Assembly: GCA_001898145.1 (NCBI GenBank)
Contig: MKSR01000029.1
Span: forward strand, 744,001 to 808,000
Direction of reading: 5' to 3'
Length of the DNA: 64,000 nt
DNA from: Dyadobacter sp. 50-39
GTDB lineage: Bacteria; Bacteroidota; Bacteroidia; Cytophagales; Spirosomataceae
Under the pieces are notes generated by a model, which saw only the letters and a program-made list of their open reading frames with translations, was not told the DNA's origin and searched no databases. Positions 1 to 7,480 of the stretch are shown here, piece after piece (position 1 is the stretch's first letter; every line of letters begins with the position of its first letter). The translations under genes were made by a program, and so were the position numbers.

Positions 1-133
1 CAGGTGTTGCCGCTGATTTCTTTACAGTTGCGGCGGGTTTGGTTGTTTTCTTGATAGTCTGTGCGTTGCCTTCTGCGGTTGCCAATACTCCAAATGCCAG
101 GGCTGCTAAAATGGTTTTTTCTAATTTGTACAT
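1..133 (-). CDS. Secreted Lys/Ala-rich protein, N-terminal fragment
   Basis: The gene runs off the left edge; only its first 44 codons are visible. The protein begins MYKLEKTILAALAFGVLATA and has a basic start, a hydrophobic core and an Ala-rich stretch ending in EGNAQ, which reads as a Sec signal peptide cleaved near residue 26. The mature part opens with a Lys/Thr/Ala/Pro-rich low-complexity segment (TIKKTTKPAATVKKSAATP), as in small exported Bacteroidota proteins of unknown role. It is divergent from atpA across a 289-bp gap and I see no exact TAnnTTTG box for it. Function cannot be assigned from this fragment. Confidence 0.6.
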   Translation of the reverse strand, partial: MYKLEKTILAALAFGVLATAEGNAQTIKKTTKPAATVKKSAATP

Positions 134-259
134 TATACTGAAAGACGGTCGAAAAGATTAGAATTTTGTATTTAAGTGTCATTAACGAATTCAATTACAA
201 CAAAAACACAATCAGTACCTAAAAAAGTTTTAAAAATGTTATTAGAAGCTGATAAACGG

Positions 260-267
260 TAAATTTG
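260..267 (+). promoter_or_regulatory. Candidate distal promoter box (TAnnTTTG) upstream of atpA
   Basis: TAAATTTG matches the Bacteroidota -7 consensus exactly. It lies about 155 bp before the atpA start and 104 bp before a second exact box. No clear -33 TTG is visible at the usual distance, so it is the weaker of the two. Confidence 0.35.
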
Positions 268-363
268 CGTCCGACGAAGCCCTTCCGCCCCTGTCCTTGG
301 AAAAATCTAATTTTATATCGCAGGTTTTAGTTAAATCATTCTGTTTTTACCAAAATAAAACTC

Positions 364-371
364 TACCTTTG
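364..371 (+). promoter_or_regulatory. Probable atpA promoter -7 box (TAnnTTTG)
   Basis: TACCTTTG is an exact Bacteroidota -7 box with a T-rich -33 region about 20 bp upstream. Transcription would begin near 376, giving a leader of about 47 nt before the atpA ATG. Confidence 0.6.
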
Positions 372-422
372 CGGCAGTTTTCAGAAAACTTACTACTATA
401 CTCTAAATAAGTCAATTATACT

Positions 423-2000
423 ATGGTATCTGTTAGACCGGATGAAGTTTCGGCCATCCTGCGCGAACAACTTGCAGGCGCTAGATCAGAAGCAGAACTC
501 GAAGAAGTAGGAACAGTCCTTCAAGTTGGTGACGGTGTTGCCCGCATTTATGGCCTTTCCCAGGTACAGGCAGGTGAGCTGCTTGTTTTCGAGAATGGCC
601 TTAAAGCCCTCGCCTTGAACCTCGAAGAGGACAATGTGGGTGCCGTATTGCTGGGAGATTTCAGTGACATCAAAGAAGGTGCTACTGTAAAACGTACCAA
701 AGAAATCGCTTCCGTGAAAGTAGGTGACGGAATCATCGGCCGCGTGGTGAACACGCTGGCTGAGCCGATCGACGGAAACGGACCTATTACTGGCGAGACT
801 TTCGAGATGCCTATCGAGCGTAAAGCGCCAGGGGTAATCTATCGTCAGCCGGTAACCGAGCCGCTCCAAACCGGTATCAAGGCGATCGACGCGATGATCC
901 CCATCGGACGCGGACAGCGCGAGTTGATCATCGGCGACCGTCAGACTGGAAAGACTGCGGTGGCGATCGACACAATCATTAACCAGAAAGAGTTCTACGA
1001 CAAAGGCGAACCCGTATTCTGTATCTACGTAGCCTGCGGCCAGAAAGCCTCGACTATCAAGTCGATCGAAGCGACCCTCCGCAGATACGGCGCGATGGAT
1101 TACACGGTGATCGTAGCAGCAGGTGCATCGGATCCTTCCCCCATGCAATTCTATGCTCCGTTTACAGGTGCTGCGATCGGTGAGTACTTCCGTGACACCG
1201 GCCGTCCCGCACTCGTAATCTACGATGACCTTTCGAAACAAGCGGTGTCTTACCGCGAGGTGTCCCTGCTGCTCCGTCGTCCTCCGGGCCGCGAAGCTTA
1301 CCCAGGTGACGTATTCTACCTCCACAGCCGCCTTTTGGAACGTGCTGCGAAAATAATTTCCGATGACAACATTGCTTCGAGCATGAACGACCTCCCGCCT
1401 TCATTGAAAGGTAAAGTAAAAGGTGGTGGTTCACTCACGGCCCTTCCAATCATCGAAACACAGGCTGGTGACGTGTCAGCTTACATTCCTACGAACGTAA
1501 TCTCGATCACCGACGGCCAGATCTTCCTTGAATCCAACCTGTTCAACTCGGGTATCCGTCCTGCGATCAACGTAGGTATCTCGGTATCCCGTGTGGGTGG
1601 TAACGCGCAGATCAAATCGATGAAGAAAGTTTCGGGTACCCTGAAACTGGATCAGGCGCAGTTCCGCGAGCTGGAAGCATTCGCGAAATTCGGTTCCGAC
1701 CTCGATGCCGCTACCAAGCTGGCGATCGACCGGGGACGCCGCAACCAGGAAGTTTTGAAACAAGCTCAATACGCACCAGTTCCTGTTGAATTGCAGGTAG
1801 CGACCGTTTACGCATCCACCAAAGGTTTGCTGGATACCGTTGACGTAAACCGGGTGAAGGAATTTGAAAAAGACTTCACAACCGTATTGGCTGGACAATA
1901 TAAGGAAGCACTTGCTGCTTTGCGTGCCGGAAAACTGGACAACAGCGTAACAGACGTTATCGAGAAAGTAGCTAAAGAAGTTGCTGTAAAATATCGTTAA
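423..2000 (+). CDS. atpA: F1F0 ATP synthase subunit alpha
   Basis: Alpha subunit of the F1 catalytic head, cytoplasmic face of the inner membrane. It forms the alpha3-beta3 hexamer and binds non-catalytic nucleotide. The 525-residue length is normal for a Bacteroidota alpha chain. The N-terminal helix ([14 protein letters not shown]) starts at the only suitable ATG, followed by the beta-barrel domain. The P-loop GDRQTGKT is at residues 171-178, and the signature [20 protein letters not shown] follows near 290. atpG comes 88 bp downstream, but atpH (delta), which commonly precedes atpA, is absent: upstream is a divergent unrelated gene and an own promoter. A perfect-stem hairpin follows the stop codon. 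Confidence 0.98.
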   Translation: MVSVRPDEVSAILREQLAGARSEAELEEVGTVLQVGDGVARIYGLSQVQAGELLVFENGLKALALNLEEDNVGAVLLGDFSDIKEGATVKRTKEIASVKVGDGIIGRVVNTLAEPIDGNGPITGETFEMPIERKAPGVIYRQPVTEPLQTGIKAIDAMIPIGRGQRELIIGDRQTGKTAVAIDTIINQKEFYDKGEPVFCIYVACGQKASTIKSIEATLRRYGAMDYTVIVAAGASDPSPMQFYAPFTGAAIGEYFRDTGRPALVIYDDLSKQAVSYREVSLLLRRPPGREAYPGDVFYLHSRLLERAAKIISDDNIASSMNDLPPSLKGKVKGGGSLTALPIIETQAGDVSAYIPTNVISITDGQIFLESNLFNSGIRPAINVGISVSRVGGNAQIKSMKKVSGTLKLDQAQFRELEAFAKFGSDLDAATKLAIDRGRRNQEVLKQAQYAPVPVELQVATVYASTKGLLDTVDVNRVKEFEKDFTTVLAGQYKEALAALRAGKLDNSVTDVIEKVAKEVAVKYR

Positions 2001-2005
2001 CCGGT

Positions 2006-2039
2006 AAAAATGCCGGAGCGCTACCCGTTCCGGCATTTT
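2006..2039 (+). terminator. Hairpin between atpA and atpG
   Basis: Perfect 11-bp stem AAAATGCCGGA (2007-2017) with TCCGGCATTTT (2029-2039) around an 11-nt loop, starting 6 nt after the atpA stop. The A-tract/T-tract ends suggest a bidirectional or partial terminator, which could set alpha:gamma mRNA ratios (3:1 in the complex). Confidence 0.6.
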
Positions 2040-2088
2040 CCTAGTACATATAAAATAGGATCACCGGATCGCTTAAAACACCCAGAAA

Positions 2089-2973
2089 ATGGCCAGCTTA
2101 AAAGAAGTACGTAACCGGATCGTATCGGTTAATTCCACACAGCAGATCACCAAAGCCATGAAAATGGTGGCGGCAGCCAAGCTGCGTCGTGCACAGGACA
2201 GCATTCTGCAAATGCGCCCTTACGCACAGAAGCTTGGTGAAATGCTTCTGACAGTTTCGTCAGGATCGGAAAGCGCTGCCGACAGCCCATTGAAAGCCGT
2301 TCGCCCGGTTGAGAAGGTGCTGATCGTCGTCGTAACTTCCGACCGTGGATTGTGCGGAGCATTCAATACCAATATTATCAAAGCTACAATCCAGCTGATC
2401 GAGTCGAAATATGCGGCTCAGGCAGCGAAAGGAAATGTAGAGATTTTTGCCATCGGTAAAAAAGGCGCTGAGTCGCTCGTACGCCGCGGATTCACCGTTA
2501 ACACTGCCTACACCGACCTGTTCGGCCGTTTGAGCTTTGTGAACGTGAAAAACGCAGCCGAAGAGATCATGAAAGATTTCTCGGAAGGCCGTTACGACAA
2601 GGTGGATATCGTGTATAACGAATTTAAAAACGTAGCGACACAAATCATCCACGCCGATCCATACCTGCCGATCGTAGCTGAAAACCAATCGACCAAGTCG
2701 AAAAAGACCGAGGTTAACTATATTTTCGAGCCGGACGAGGACGAAATCCTTGCCGAGCTAATCCCGAAATCGCTGAAAATCCAGCTGTACCGTGCCGTTC
2801 TCGAATCCAATGCATCGGAGCAGGGCGCACGTATGACCGCGATGGACAAAGCGACTGAAAACGCCCAGGAGCTTCTGAAAGACCTGCGTCTTGTGTACAA
2901 CCGTACACGTCAGGCAGCGATCACGAAAGAGATCCTCGAAATCGTAGGTGGTGCCGAAGCATTGAAAAACTAA
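2089..2973 (+). CDS. atpG: F1F0 ATP synthase subunit gamma
   Basis: Central rotor stalk of F1, coupling proton-driven c-ring rotation to catalysis. At 294 residues it is typical. The N-terminal helix MASLKEVRNRIVSVNSTQQI ends in the family motif ITKAMKMVAAAKLRRAQ (residues 20-36). The Rossmann-like middle contains VVTSDRGLCGAFN. The C-terminal helix carries SEQGARMTAMDKATENA and ends RQAAITKEILEIVGGAEAL, both gamma hallmarks. It follows atpA after a hairpin; epsilon and beta genes are not in the window. A strong terminator follows at 2996-3030. Confidence 0.98.
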   Translation: MASLKEVRNRIVSVNSTQQITKAMKMVAAAKLRRAQDSILQMRPYAQKLGEMLLTVSSGSESAADSPLKAVRPVEKVLIVVVTSDRGLCGAFNTNIIKATIQLIESKYAAQAAKGNVEIFAIGKKGAESLVRRGFTVNTAYTDLFGRLSFVNVKNAAEEIMKDFSEGRYDKVDIVYNEFKNVATQIIHADPYLPIVAENQSTKSKKTEVNYIFEPDEDEILAELIPKSLKIQLYRAVLESNASEQGARMTAMDKATENAQELLKDLRLVYNRTRQAAITKEILEIVGGAEALKN

Positions 2974-2995
2974 GGTTACCTCCATACCCCATTCC

Positions 2996-3030
2996 AAACG
3001 GCCGGATTGCAACAATCCGGCCGTTTTTTT
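2996..3030 (+). terminator. Rho-independent terminator after atpG
   Basis: Perfect 13-bp stem AAACGGCCGGATT / AATCCGGCCGTTT with a 5-nt loop, followed by a run of seven T. It lies 22 nt after the atpG stop and closes the atpAG unit. Confidence 0.9.
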
Positions 3031-3066
3031 GTTTATTTACTAATGTGTCAAAACCAACCACACCAC

Positions 3067-3798
3067 ATGCAACATTCCAAAAACCTTTTCAAAGCCCTCG
3101 CATTCCTTATCATTGTATTTGTAGCTAATGCGGTAAATGCACAGAATGTCGACGACATTATTGCAAAGCATGTCAAAGCGATGGGCGGCGACAAGCTGGG
3201 CAAGCTGCAAAGCATGAAGATCTCCGCAGAGATGGACATTATGAATATGAAAGTCCCCATTACCACCACGATCGTACAAAACAAGGGATTCCGTAGCGAG
3301 AGTACAGTTCAGGGAATGACGGTCGTGCAGGCGGTGAGCGGCAATGCGGGCTGGACGATCAACCCGATGTCCGGTAATACCAAGGCAATCGCATTACCCG
3401 AAGACGCGGTAAAATCCCTGGCAAATGAAACGGACCTTACCGGCCTCTATAATTACAAGGTGAAAGGCTACAAGGTGACGCTCGACGGAGAAGAAGAGCT
3501 TTCGGGCGCGAAAGTCTACAAGGTGAGCATGACGCTACCGAGCGGCGTGCGGAGAATCAATTATATTTCGAAAGACACCTTTTACATTCTGAAGATCGTA
3601 GCCCACACTACTATAAACGGGCAGGATATCATGTCGGAAAACGTTCAGTCGGATTTCCGGGCGGTAGACGGCATCTACTATCCGTTCGCCTCTGAGGTAA
3701 CCACCTCGGCCATGCCCGGGACCAAAATGGGACTTAAAATCACAGCGCTGGAAGTGAATCCCCAGATCGATCCCAAAATTTTTGAAATGCCTCAATAG
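3067..3798 (+). CDS. LolA-like periplasmic or outer-membrane-associated protein
   Basis: Exported protein of 243 residues. The frame is open further upstream, but those codons lie inside or next to the atpG terminator, so I start at ATG 3067, which gives a clean signal peptide (MQHSKNLFKALAFLIIVFVA, cleavage after VNAQ). The mature part begins DDIIAKHVKAMGGDKLGKLQ, then alternating beta-strands with repeated 'W/Y-I-N...' segments. This arrangement resembles the LolA/LppX half-barrel fold of outer membrane lipoprotein-sorting proteins. No catalytic residues are apparent. Members in Bacteroidota are usually annotated as LolA-like with unknown ligand, and that is as far as I would go. A 16-bp tandem duplication spans its stop codon. 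Confidence 0.75.
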   Translation: MQHSKNLFKALAFLIIVFVANAVNAQNVDDIIAKHVKAMGGDKLGKLQSMKISAEMDIMNMKVPITTTIVQNKGFRSESTVQGMTVVQAVSGNAGWTINPMSGNTKAIALPEDAVKSLANETDLTGLYNYKVKGYKVTLDGEEELSGAKVYKVSMTLPSGVRRINYISKDTFYILKIVAHTTINGQDIMSENVQSDFRAVDGIYYPFASEVTTSAMPGTKMGLKITALEVNPQIDPKIFEMPQ

Positions 3799-3822
3799 AA
3801 GTCAGACTCAATAGAAGTCAGA
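3791..3822 (+). repeat. Perfect 16-bp tandem duplication across a stop codon
   Basis: CTCAATAGAAGTCAGA occurs twice head to tail (3791-3806 and 3807-3822). The first copy contains the TAG stop of the LolA-like gene; the second follows immediately in the 3' untranslated region. Confidence 0.9.
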
Positions 3823-3836
3823 GAAGTGCTTTAAGA

Positions 3837-3867
3837 GTCCCAAAATATTTTTTTCGGGATTTTTTTA
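3837..3867 (+). terminator. Probable terminator after LolA-like gene
   Basis: GTCCCAAAA pairs imperfectly with TTTTCGGGA (one bulged base) and is followed by seven T. It lies about 40 nt after the stop codon. Confidence 0.55.
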
Positions 3868-3940
3868 TGCATTTGAAACTAATACTCGCAATTAGATGTA
3901 TATACATTAAATGTTATTACACATAAAAACAACAAAGACA

Positions 3941-4468
3941 ATGGCTACTACTAAATGGGTAATTGATCCAACACATTCCGAAATCCAGTTCAAAGTAAAA
4001 CACCTGGTCATCTCTACCGTAACAGGTGCATTCAACAGCTTCGAAGGCGGTGTTGAAACTGAAAATGAAGACTTCGACGGTGCCACCGTCCATTTTTCTG
4101 CTGACGTAGAAAGTATAGATACAAAACAAGAACAACGTGATCAGCACTTGAAATCAGCTGATTTCTTCGATGCTGAAAACCACCCGAAATTGTCGTTTAC
4201 AGGTAAGCTGGCCAAAAAAGGCGAAGATAGCTACAAACTGCACGGAGAACTGACTGTGAAAGGCACGACCAAACCTGTTGACTTCGCAGTAGGATACGGC
4301 GGTAATATGACCGACTTCTACGGCAACAACAAATCAGGGTTCGAGCTCTCAGGCAAGATCAACCGTAAAGAATTCGGCCTCGAATGGAGCGCTGTGACCG
4401 AAGCAGGTGGTGTGGTTGTAGGCGACGAGGTGAAACTGATCGCAAACGTTCAGGTTGTGAAACAATAA
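3941..4468 (+). CDS. YceI family protein
   Basis: Single-domain YceI protein of 175 residues from ATG 3941 (MATTKWVIDPTHSEIQFKVK). An upstream ATG at 3911 would add ten residues unlike the family start. The sequence shows the lipocalin-like YceI pattern: WxxDxxHSxIxFxVKH at the N-terminus, then VETENEDFDGATVHFSADVESIDT, RDQHLKSADFFDAENHPKLSF and LTVKGTTKPV. YceI proteins bind isoprenoid or other amphiphilic ligands in an extended barrel. Family members are often periplasmic, but this one has no signal peptide and is probably cytoplasmic. It stands alone with its own terminator. Confidence 0.92.
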   Translation: MATTKWVIDPTHSEIQFKVKHLVISTVTGAFNSFEGGVETENEDFDGATVHFSADVESIDTKQEQRDQHLKSADFFDAENHPKLSFTGKLAKKGEDSYKLHGELTVKGTTKPVDFAVGYGGNMTDFYGNNKSGFELSGKINRKEFGLEWSAVTEAGGVVVGDEVKLIANVQVVKQ

Positions 4469-4492
4469 TAGCGGTAAACCCCTCCTCTTACG

Positions 4493-4525
4493 AAAGCGTG
4501 GATATTTTTATCCGCGCTTTTTTTG
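4493..4525 (+). terminator. Rho-independent terminator after yceI-like gene
   Basis: AAAGCGTGGATA / TATCCGCGCTTT forms a 12-bp stem with one G-T pair around a TTTT loop, followed by a T-tract. Confidence 0.85.
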
Positions 4526-4651
4526 TTTCCAGCCCGTTCATTCATAGATTTCAAGCCGCTATCGGGTAAAATTCTGAAATACCTGCTTATAAGGGCAAAA
4601 TGGTATTTTCTCGTCCGCATAGTTATCACATCCGGTTAAACACGCTTTACA

Positions 4652-5647
4652 TTGATCATTGAAACACGCGCCTATGCCCGTGCGGGGCTCTTAGGCAATC
4701 CTTCCGACGGCTTTTTCGGTAAAACGATTTCCATATCTGTACGAAATTTCGGGGCTTCGGTATCACTTTACGAGTCCCCCGAACTGCATATCGAGCCTCA
4801 GCCGCAGGATTTGAACACTTTCCGCAGCATTTTCCACCTGCGCGATTCGGTGAATATGCTGGGTTACAATGGCGGTATCCCGCTCATCAAGGCCGGCATC
4901 AAGAAGTTTGGGGATTACTGCGAGGAAAATAACATCAGGCTTCCCAACAAGAATTTCACCGTCCGTTACCGCTCGTCGATTCCTAGGCAGGTGGGGATGT
5001 CGGGGTCGAGTGCTATTATCGTGGCATTGTTCCGTGCCTTAATGCAGTTTTACAAGGTTGAAATTCCCATCGAAATATTACCGCAGCTGGTCATGGTGAC
5101 CGAAACCGAGGAGCTCGGCATTACCGCCGGATTGCAGGACCGGGTGATCCAGTGCTATGAAGGGTGTGTGTATATGGATTTTGATAAAACGATGATCCAG
5201 ACCCAAGGCCACGGTCGCTACGAGCGTATTAATCCGGAGCTGCTGCCGAAACTGTATGTGGCTTATAACACCAACCTCAGCAAGGTCTCAGGCAAGGTGC
5301 ACAACGACGTGCGCACACGTTACGACCGCGGGGAGCAGGACGTCATTGACGTACTCGGCCAGATTGCCCAAAAGGCGGAAGACGGCCGCACGGCATTGCT
5401 AGAAGGCCGTCCGGACGACCTGCACCAGCTCATGAACGAGAATTTCGACTTGCGCTGCAAAATTTACAATGTCCCTGAATCCAACAAGAAACTGATCAGT
5501 GCGGCCCGCGCGTGCGGCGCATCCGCCAAATTTGCAGGCTCCGGCGGTACCATTATCGGCATTTACAAGGACGATGACATGCTGAATCAGCTATTTGTCC
5601 AGTTGAAAAAATTCAACGCACGGGTGATCCGGCCGTTTGTGGTTTAG
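4652..5647 (+). CDS. GHMP kinase, glucuronokinase-like
   Basis: Predicted sugar 1-kinase of the GHMP superfamily, 331 residues, cytoplasmic. The opening 'RAYARAGLLGNPSDGFFGKT' closely resembles plant glucuronokinase, which makes D-glucuronate-1-phosphate from glucuronate and ATP. The ATP-binding loop PRQVGMSGSSA is at residues 111-121, and the C-terminal glycine motif FAGSGGTIIG is near 293-302. The frame has a stop at 4637-4639 and no ATG before the conserved N-terminus, so the start must be TTG at 4652. The next gene is a GalU-type UTP:sugar-1-phosphate uridylyltransferase, which could use the kinase product. Family assignment is firm; the exact sugar (glucuronate, galacturonate or another) is inference. 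Confidence 0.8.
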   Translation: MIIETRAYARAGLLGNPSDGFFGKTISISVRNFGASVSLYESPELHIEPQPQDLNTFRSIFHLRDSVNMLGYNGGIPLIKAGIKKFGDYCEENNIRLPNKNFTVRYRSSIPRQVGMSGSSAIIVALFRALMQFYKVEIPIEILPQLVMVTETEELGITAGLQDRVIQCYEGCVYMDFDKTMIQTQGHGRYERINPELLPKLYVAYNTNLSKVSGKVHNDVRTRYDRGEQDVIDVLGQIAQKAEDGRTALLEGRPDDLHQLMNENFDLRCKIYNVPESNKKLISAARACGASAKFAGSGGTIIGIYKDDDMLNQLFVQLKKFNARVIRPFVV

Positions 5648-5666
5648 GGCTATAAGCTGAAAGCCT

Positions 5667-5820
5667 TAGGCTGTAAGCTTTTTTGACTTGTTCTTGGTCC
5701 CAGACTACAAGCTATTAAAGTAACTTTGGCGGCTGTGCCAGTACACATAAATTCCTGTTTATTAAATAAATAAAAACAAAGCCCAAAGCTTACAGCCTAT
5801 TGCTTACAGCTTACAGCTTT
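5667..5820. repeat. GCTGTAAGC-type inverted/direct repeat flanking the galU promoter
   Basis: TAGGCTGTAAGCTTT at 5667-5681 is exactly complementary to AAAGCTTACAGCCTA at 5785-5799. The right arm is followed by two further GCTTACAGC copies (5802-5810 and 5809-5817, overlapping). The left arm is preceded by a degenerate AAGCTGAAAGC copy. The arms enclose about 100 bp that include the galU promoter box. It looks like a dispersed intergenic repeat rather than a gene. Confidence 0.7.
5721..5728 (+). promoter_or_regulatory. Probable promoter -7 box for galU-like gene
   Basis: TAACTTTG is an exact Bacteroidota -7 box, with TTGG (5695-5698) as a possible -33 element. It separates transcription of the nucleotidyltransferase from the kinase upstream. 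Confidence 0.6.
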
Positions 5821-5832
5821 TACCACCAACCT

Positions 5833-6696
5833 ATGATTCGCAAAGCCGTTATACCTGCCGCGGGCCTTGGCACCCGATTCCTGCCGGCCACCAAGTCGAT
5901 GCCCAAGGAAATGCTGCCTATTATCGACATTCCAACCATTCAATATGTGGTGCAGGAGGCCGTGGATTCGGGCATTGAAGATATCCTGATCATTTCCGGA
6001 AAAGGGAAGCGTGCCATCGAGGACCATTTCGACCGGAACGTGGAGCTGGAAAGCCGTTTGGAAGAAAAAGAAGACTTGCTGTGGTTCAATGAAATGCGTC
6101 GCCTGGCCGACATGGCTAACGTCCATTTTGTACGTCAAAAGGAGGCGAACGGCCTCGGGGATGCGATTTACTATGCCCGCCACCATGTTGGTAACGAGCC
6201 GTTTGCGGTTCTTCTGGGTGATACCATCATGGACTCGGTAATCCCGGTGACGCAGCAATTGATGGATACCTATGAGCAATACGGCGGTTCGGTGATCGCG
6301 GTGGAGGAAGTGCCTGCCAATAAAGTGAACCGCTACGGTATCGTGGGTGGTAACTCACTGAGCGACTCCATACTGGAACTGAGCACGCTTGTGGAGAAAC
6401 CGGCGATCGATAAGGCACCTTCGAACCTTGCCATTGCCGGACGGTATGTCCTTACCCCTGAGATTTTCAATACCATCGAGCAAACCCCCAAAGGTAAAAA
6501 CAACGAAATCCAGCTGACTGACTCGCTGCTGCTGCTTTTGAAACGCGAGAATATTTTTGCGCACCATATCGAAGGCAAGCGCCACGATATCGGCGACAAG
6601 CTCGATTACCTCAAAACCACCGTGGAGTTTGCATTGAAAAGAAAGGAGTTTGCTGAACCATTCCGGAAATTTCTGGTTGATATTCTAAACAAATAA
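5833..6696 (+). CDS. galU: UTP--glucose-1-phosphate uridylyltransferase (GalU type)
   Basis: Forms UDP-sugar and pyrophosphate from UTP and a sugar-1-phosphate, in the cytoplasm. At 287 residues it is normal for GalU. The nucleotide-binding signature is AVIPAAGLGTRFLPATKSMP (residues 5-24), followed by KEMLPIIDIPTIQYVVQEA, LGDTIMD around residue 135 and ENRYGIV-like NRYGIVGG. The ATG at 5833 gives the standard MIRKAVIPAAGLG start; upstream TTG codons lie in repeat DNA. UDP-glucose is the default product. The neighbouring glucuronokinase-like gene raises the possibility that it also, or instead, accepts glucuronate-1-phosphate. The SDR gene follows after 19 bp and is probably cotranscribed. 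Confidence 0.9.
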   Translation: MIRKAVIPAAGLGTRFLPATKSMPKEMLPIIDIPTIQYVVQEAVDSGIEDILIISGKGKRAIEDHFDRNVELESRLEEKEDLLWFNEMRRLADMANVHFVRQKEANGLGDAIYYARHHVGNEPFAVLLGDTIMDSVIPVTQQLMDTYEQYGGSVIAVEEVPANKVNRYGIVGGNSLSDSILELSTLVEKPAIDKAPSNLAIAGRYVLTPEIFNTIEQTPKGKNNEIQLTDSLLLLLKRENIFAHHIEGKRHDIGDKLDYLKTTVEFALKRKEFAEPFRKFLVDILNK

Positions 6697-6715
6697 GCAT
6701 TTAACAGCCATAACC

Positions 6716-7405
6716 ATGCCCAAACAAGTCATCGTCACAGGAGCCACCGGGAATCTCGGAAAAGATGTTGTGAAAAAACTTTCGGAGCTTGGTTATGGCT
6801 TGCATATCAATGTCCGGCCCGGTAAAACCGACGCTTATGCCGACAATGCGAATGTATCCAACTACCTCGCCGACCTGGCCAGTGCGGAGCAAGCCGAGCT
6901 ATTCGTAGCCGAAGCAATTACAAATGCAAGCCAAATTGATGCAGGTGTTTTACTTGCAGGCGGTTTTGCGATGGCTAAACTGACCGACACCACCGATGCC
7001 GACATCGAGCAAATGCTGATGATGAATTTCAAAACGGCATTTCATGTGGTAAAACCCCTGATGAAGCATTTCCAGGCAAACGGAGGCGGCCAGTTCATCT
7101 TCATAGGTGCGCGCCCCGCGCTCGTGCCCGAGGCGGGTATGGGAAGTTTTGCTTACACACTGGCCAAAACGCTGATTTTCCAGATGGCCGATCTCATTAA
7201 TGCGGAAGGGAAATCAAAGAATATTACCGCCACGGTTGTAGTTCCCAGCATTATCGACACGCCCGACAACCGCGCCGCCATGCCCGGGTCCGATTTCAGC
7301 AAATGGATCCCAGCCGCAGATATGGCCGAAGGCATTGCATTTGTTTTGAGTGATACGGGGAAAAAGCTGCGACAAACAGTCTTGAAGCTTTATAATGAGG
7401 CCTGA
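6716..7405 (+). CDS. Short-chain dehydrogenase/reductase
   Basis: Classical SDR of 229 residues, NAD(P)-dependent, cytoplasmic. The cofactor loop TGATGNLG is at residues 8-15, AGG(F/A) at about 81-84, and the catalytic pair Y147-xxx-K151 lies in GSFAYTLAKT. The chain ends soon after the substrate loop, so it is a compact member. It starts 19 bp after the GalU-type gene on the same strand and may act on the same sugar pathway, but nothing in the sequence fixes the substrate. The next gene is convergent. Confidence 0.85.
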   Translation: MPKQVIVTGATGNLGKDVVKKLSELGYGLHINVRPGKTDAYADNANVSNYLADLASAEQAELFVAEAITNASQIDAGVLLAGGFAMAKLTDTTDADIEQMLMMNFKTAFHVVKPLMKHFQANGGGQFIFIGARPALVPEAGMGSFAYTLAKTLIFQMADLINAEGKSKNITATVVVPSIIDTPDNRAAMPGSDFSKWIPAADMAEGIAFVLSDTGKKLRQTVLKLYNEA

Positions 7406-7480
7406 TACTATCGGCTATCGGCGGTCGGACCTTGACTGGCTACACTCGATAATACCGACCACACTTTACAACACCCGACA

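Noticed and set aside
486-1325. 279-codon reverse-strand frame over atpA
   Set aside because: It is entirely antisense to the alpha subunit gene, and its predicted protein has no recognisable pattern. The codon bias of atpA explains the open frame.
1476-2036. Reverse-strand frame over the end of atpA
   Set aside because: Antisense shadow with no domain pattern; it begins in the hairpin after atpA.
3007-3066. Extended start of the LolA-like protein at TTG 3007 or ATG 3043
   Set aside because: The extra codons lie in the atpG terminator or place a polar segment before the signal peptide.
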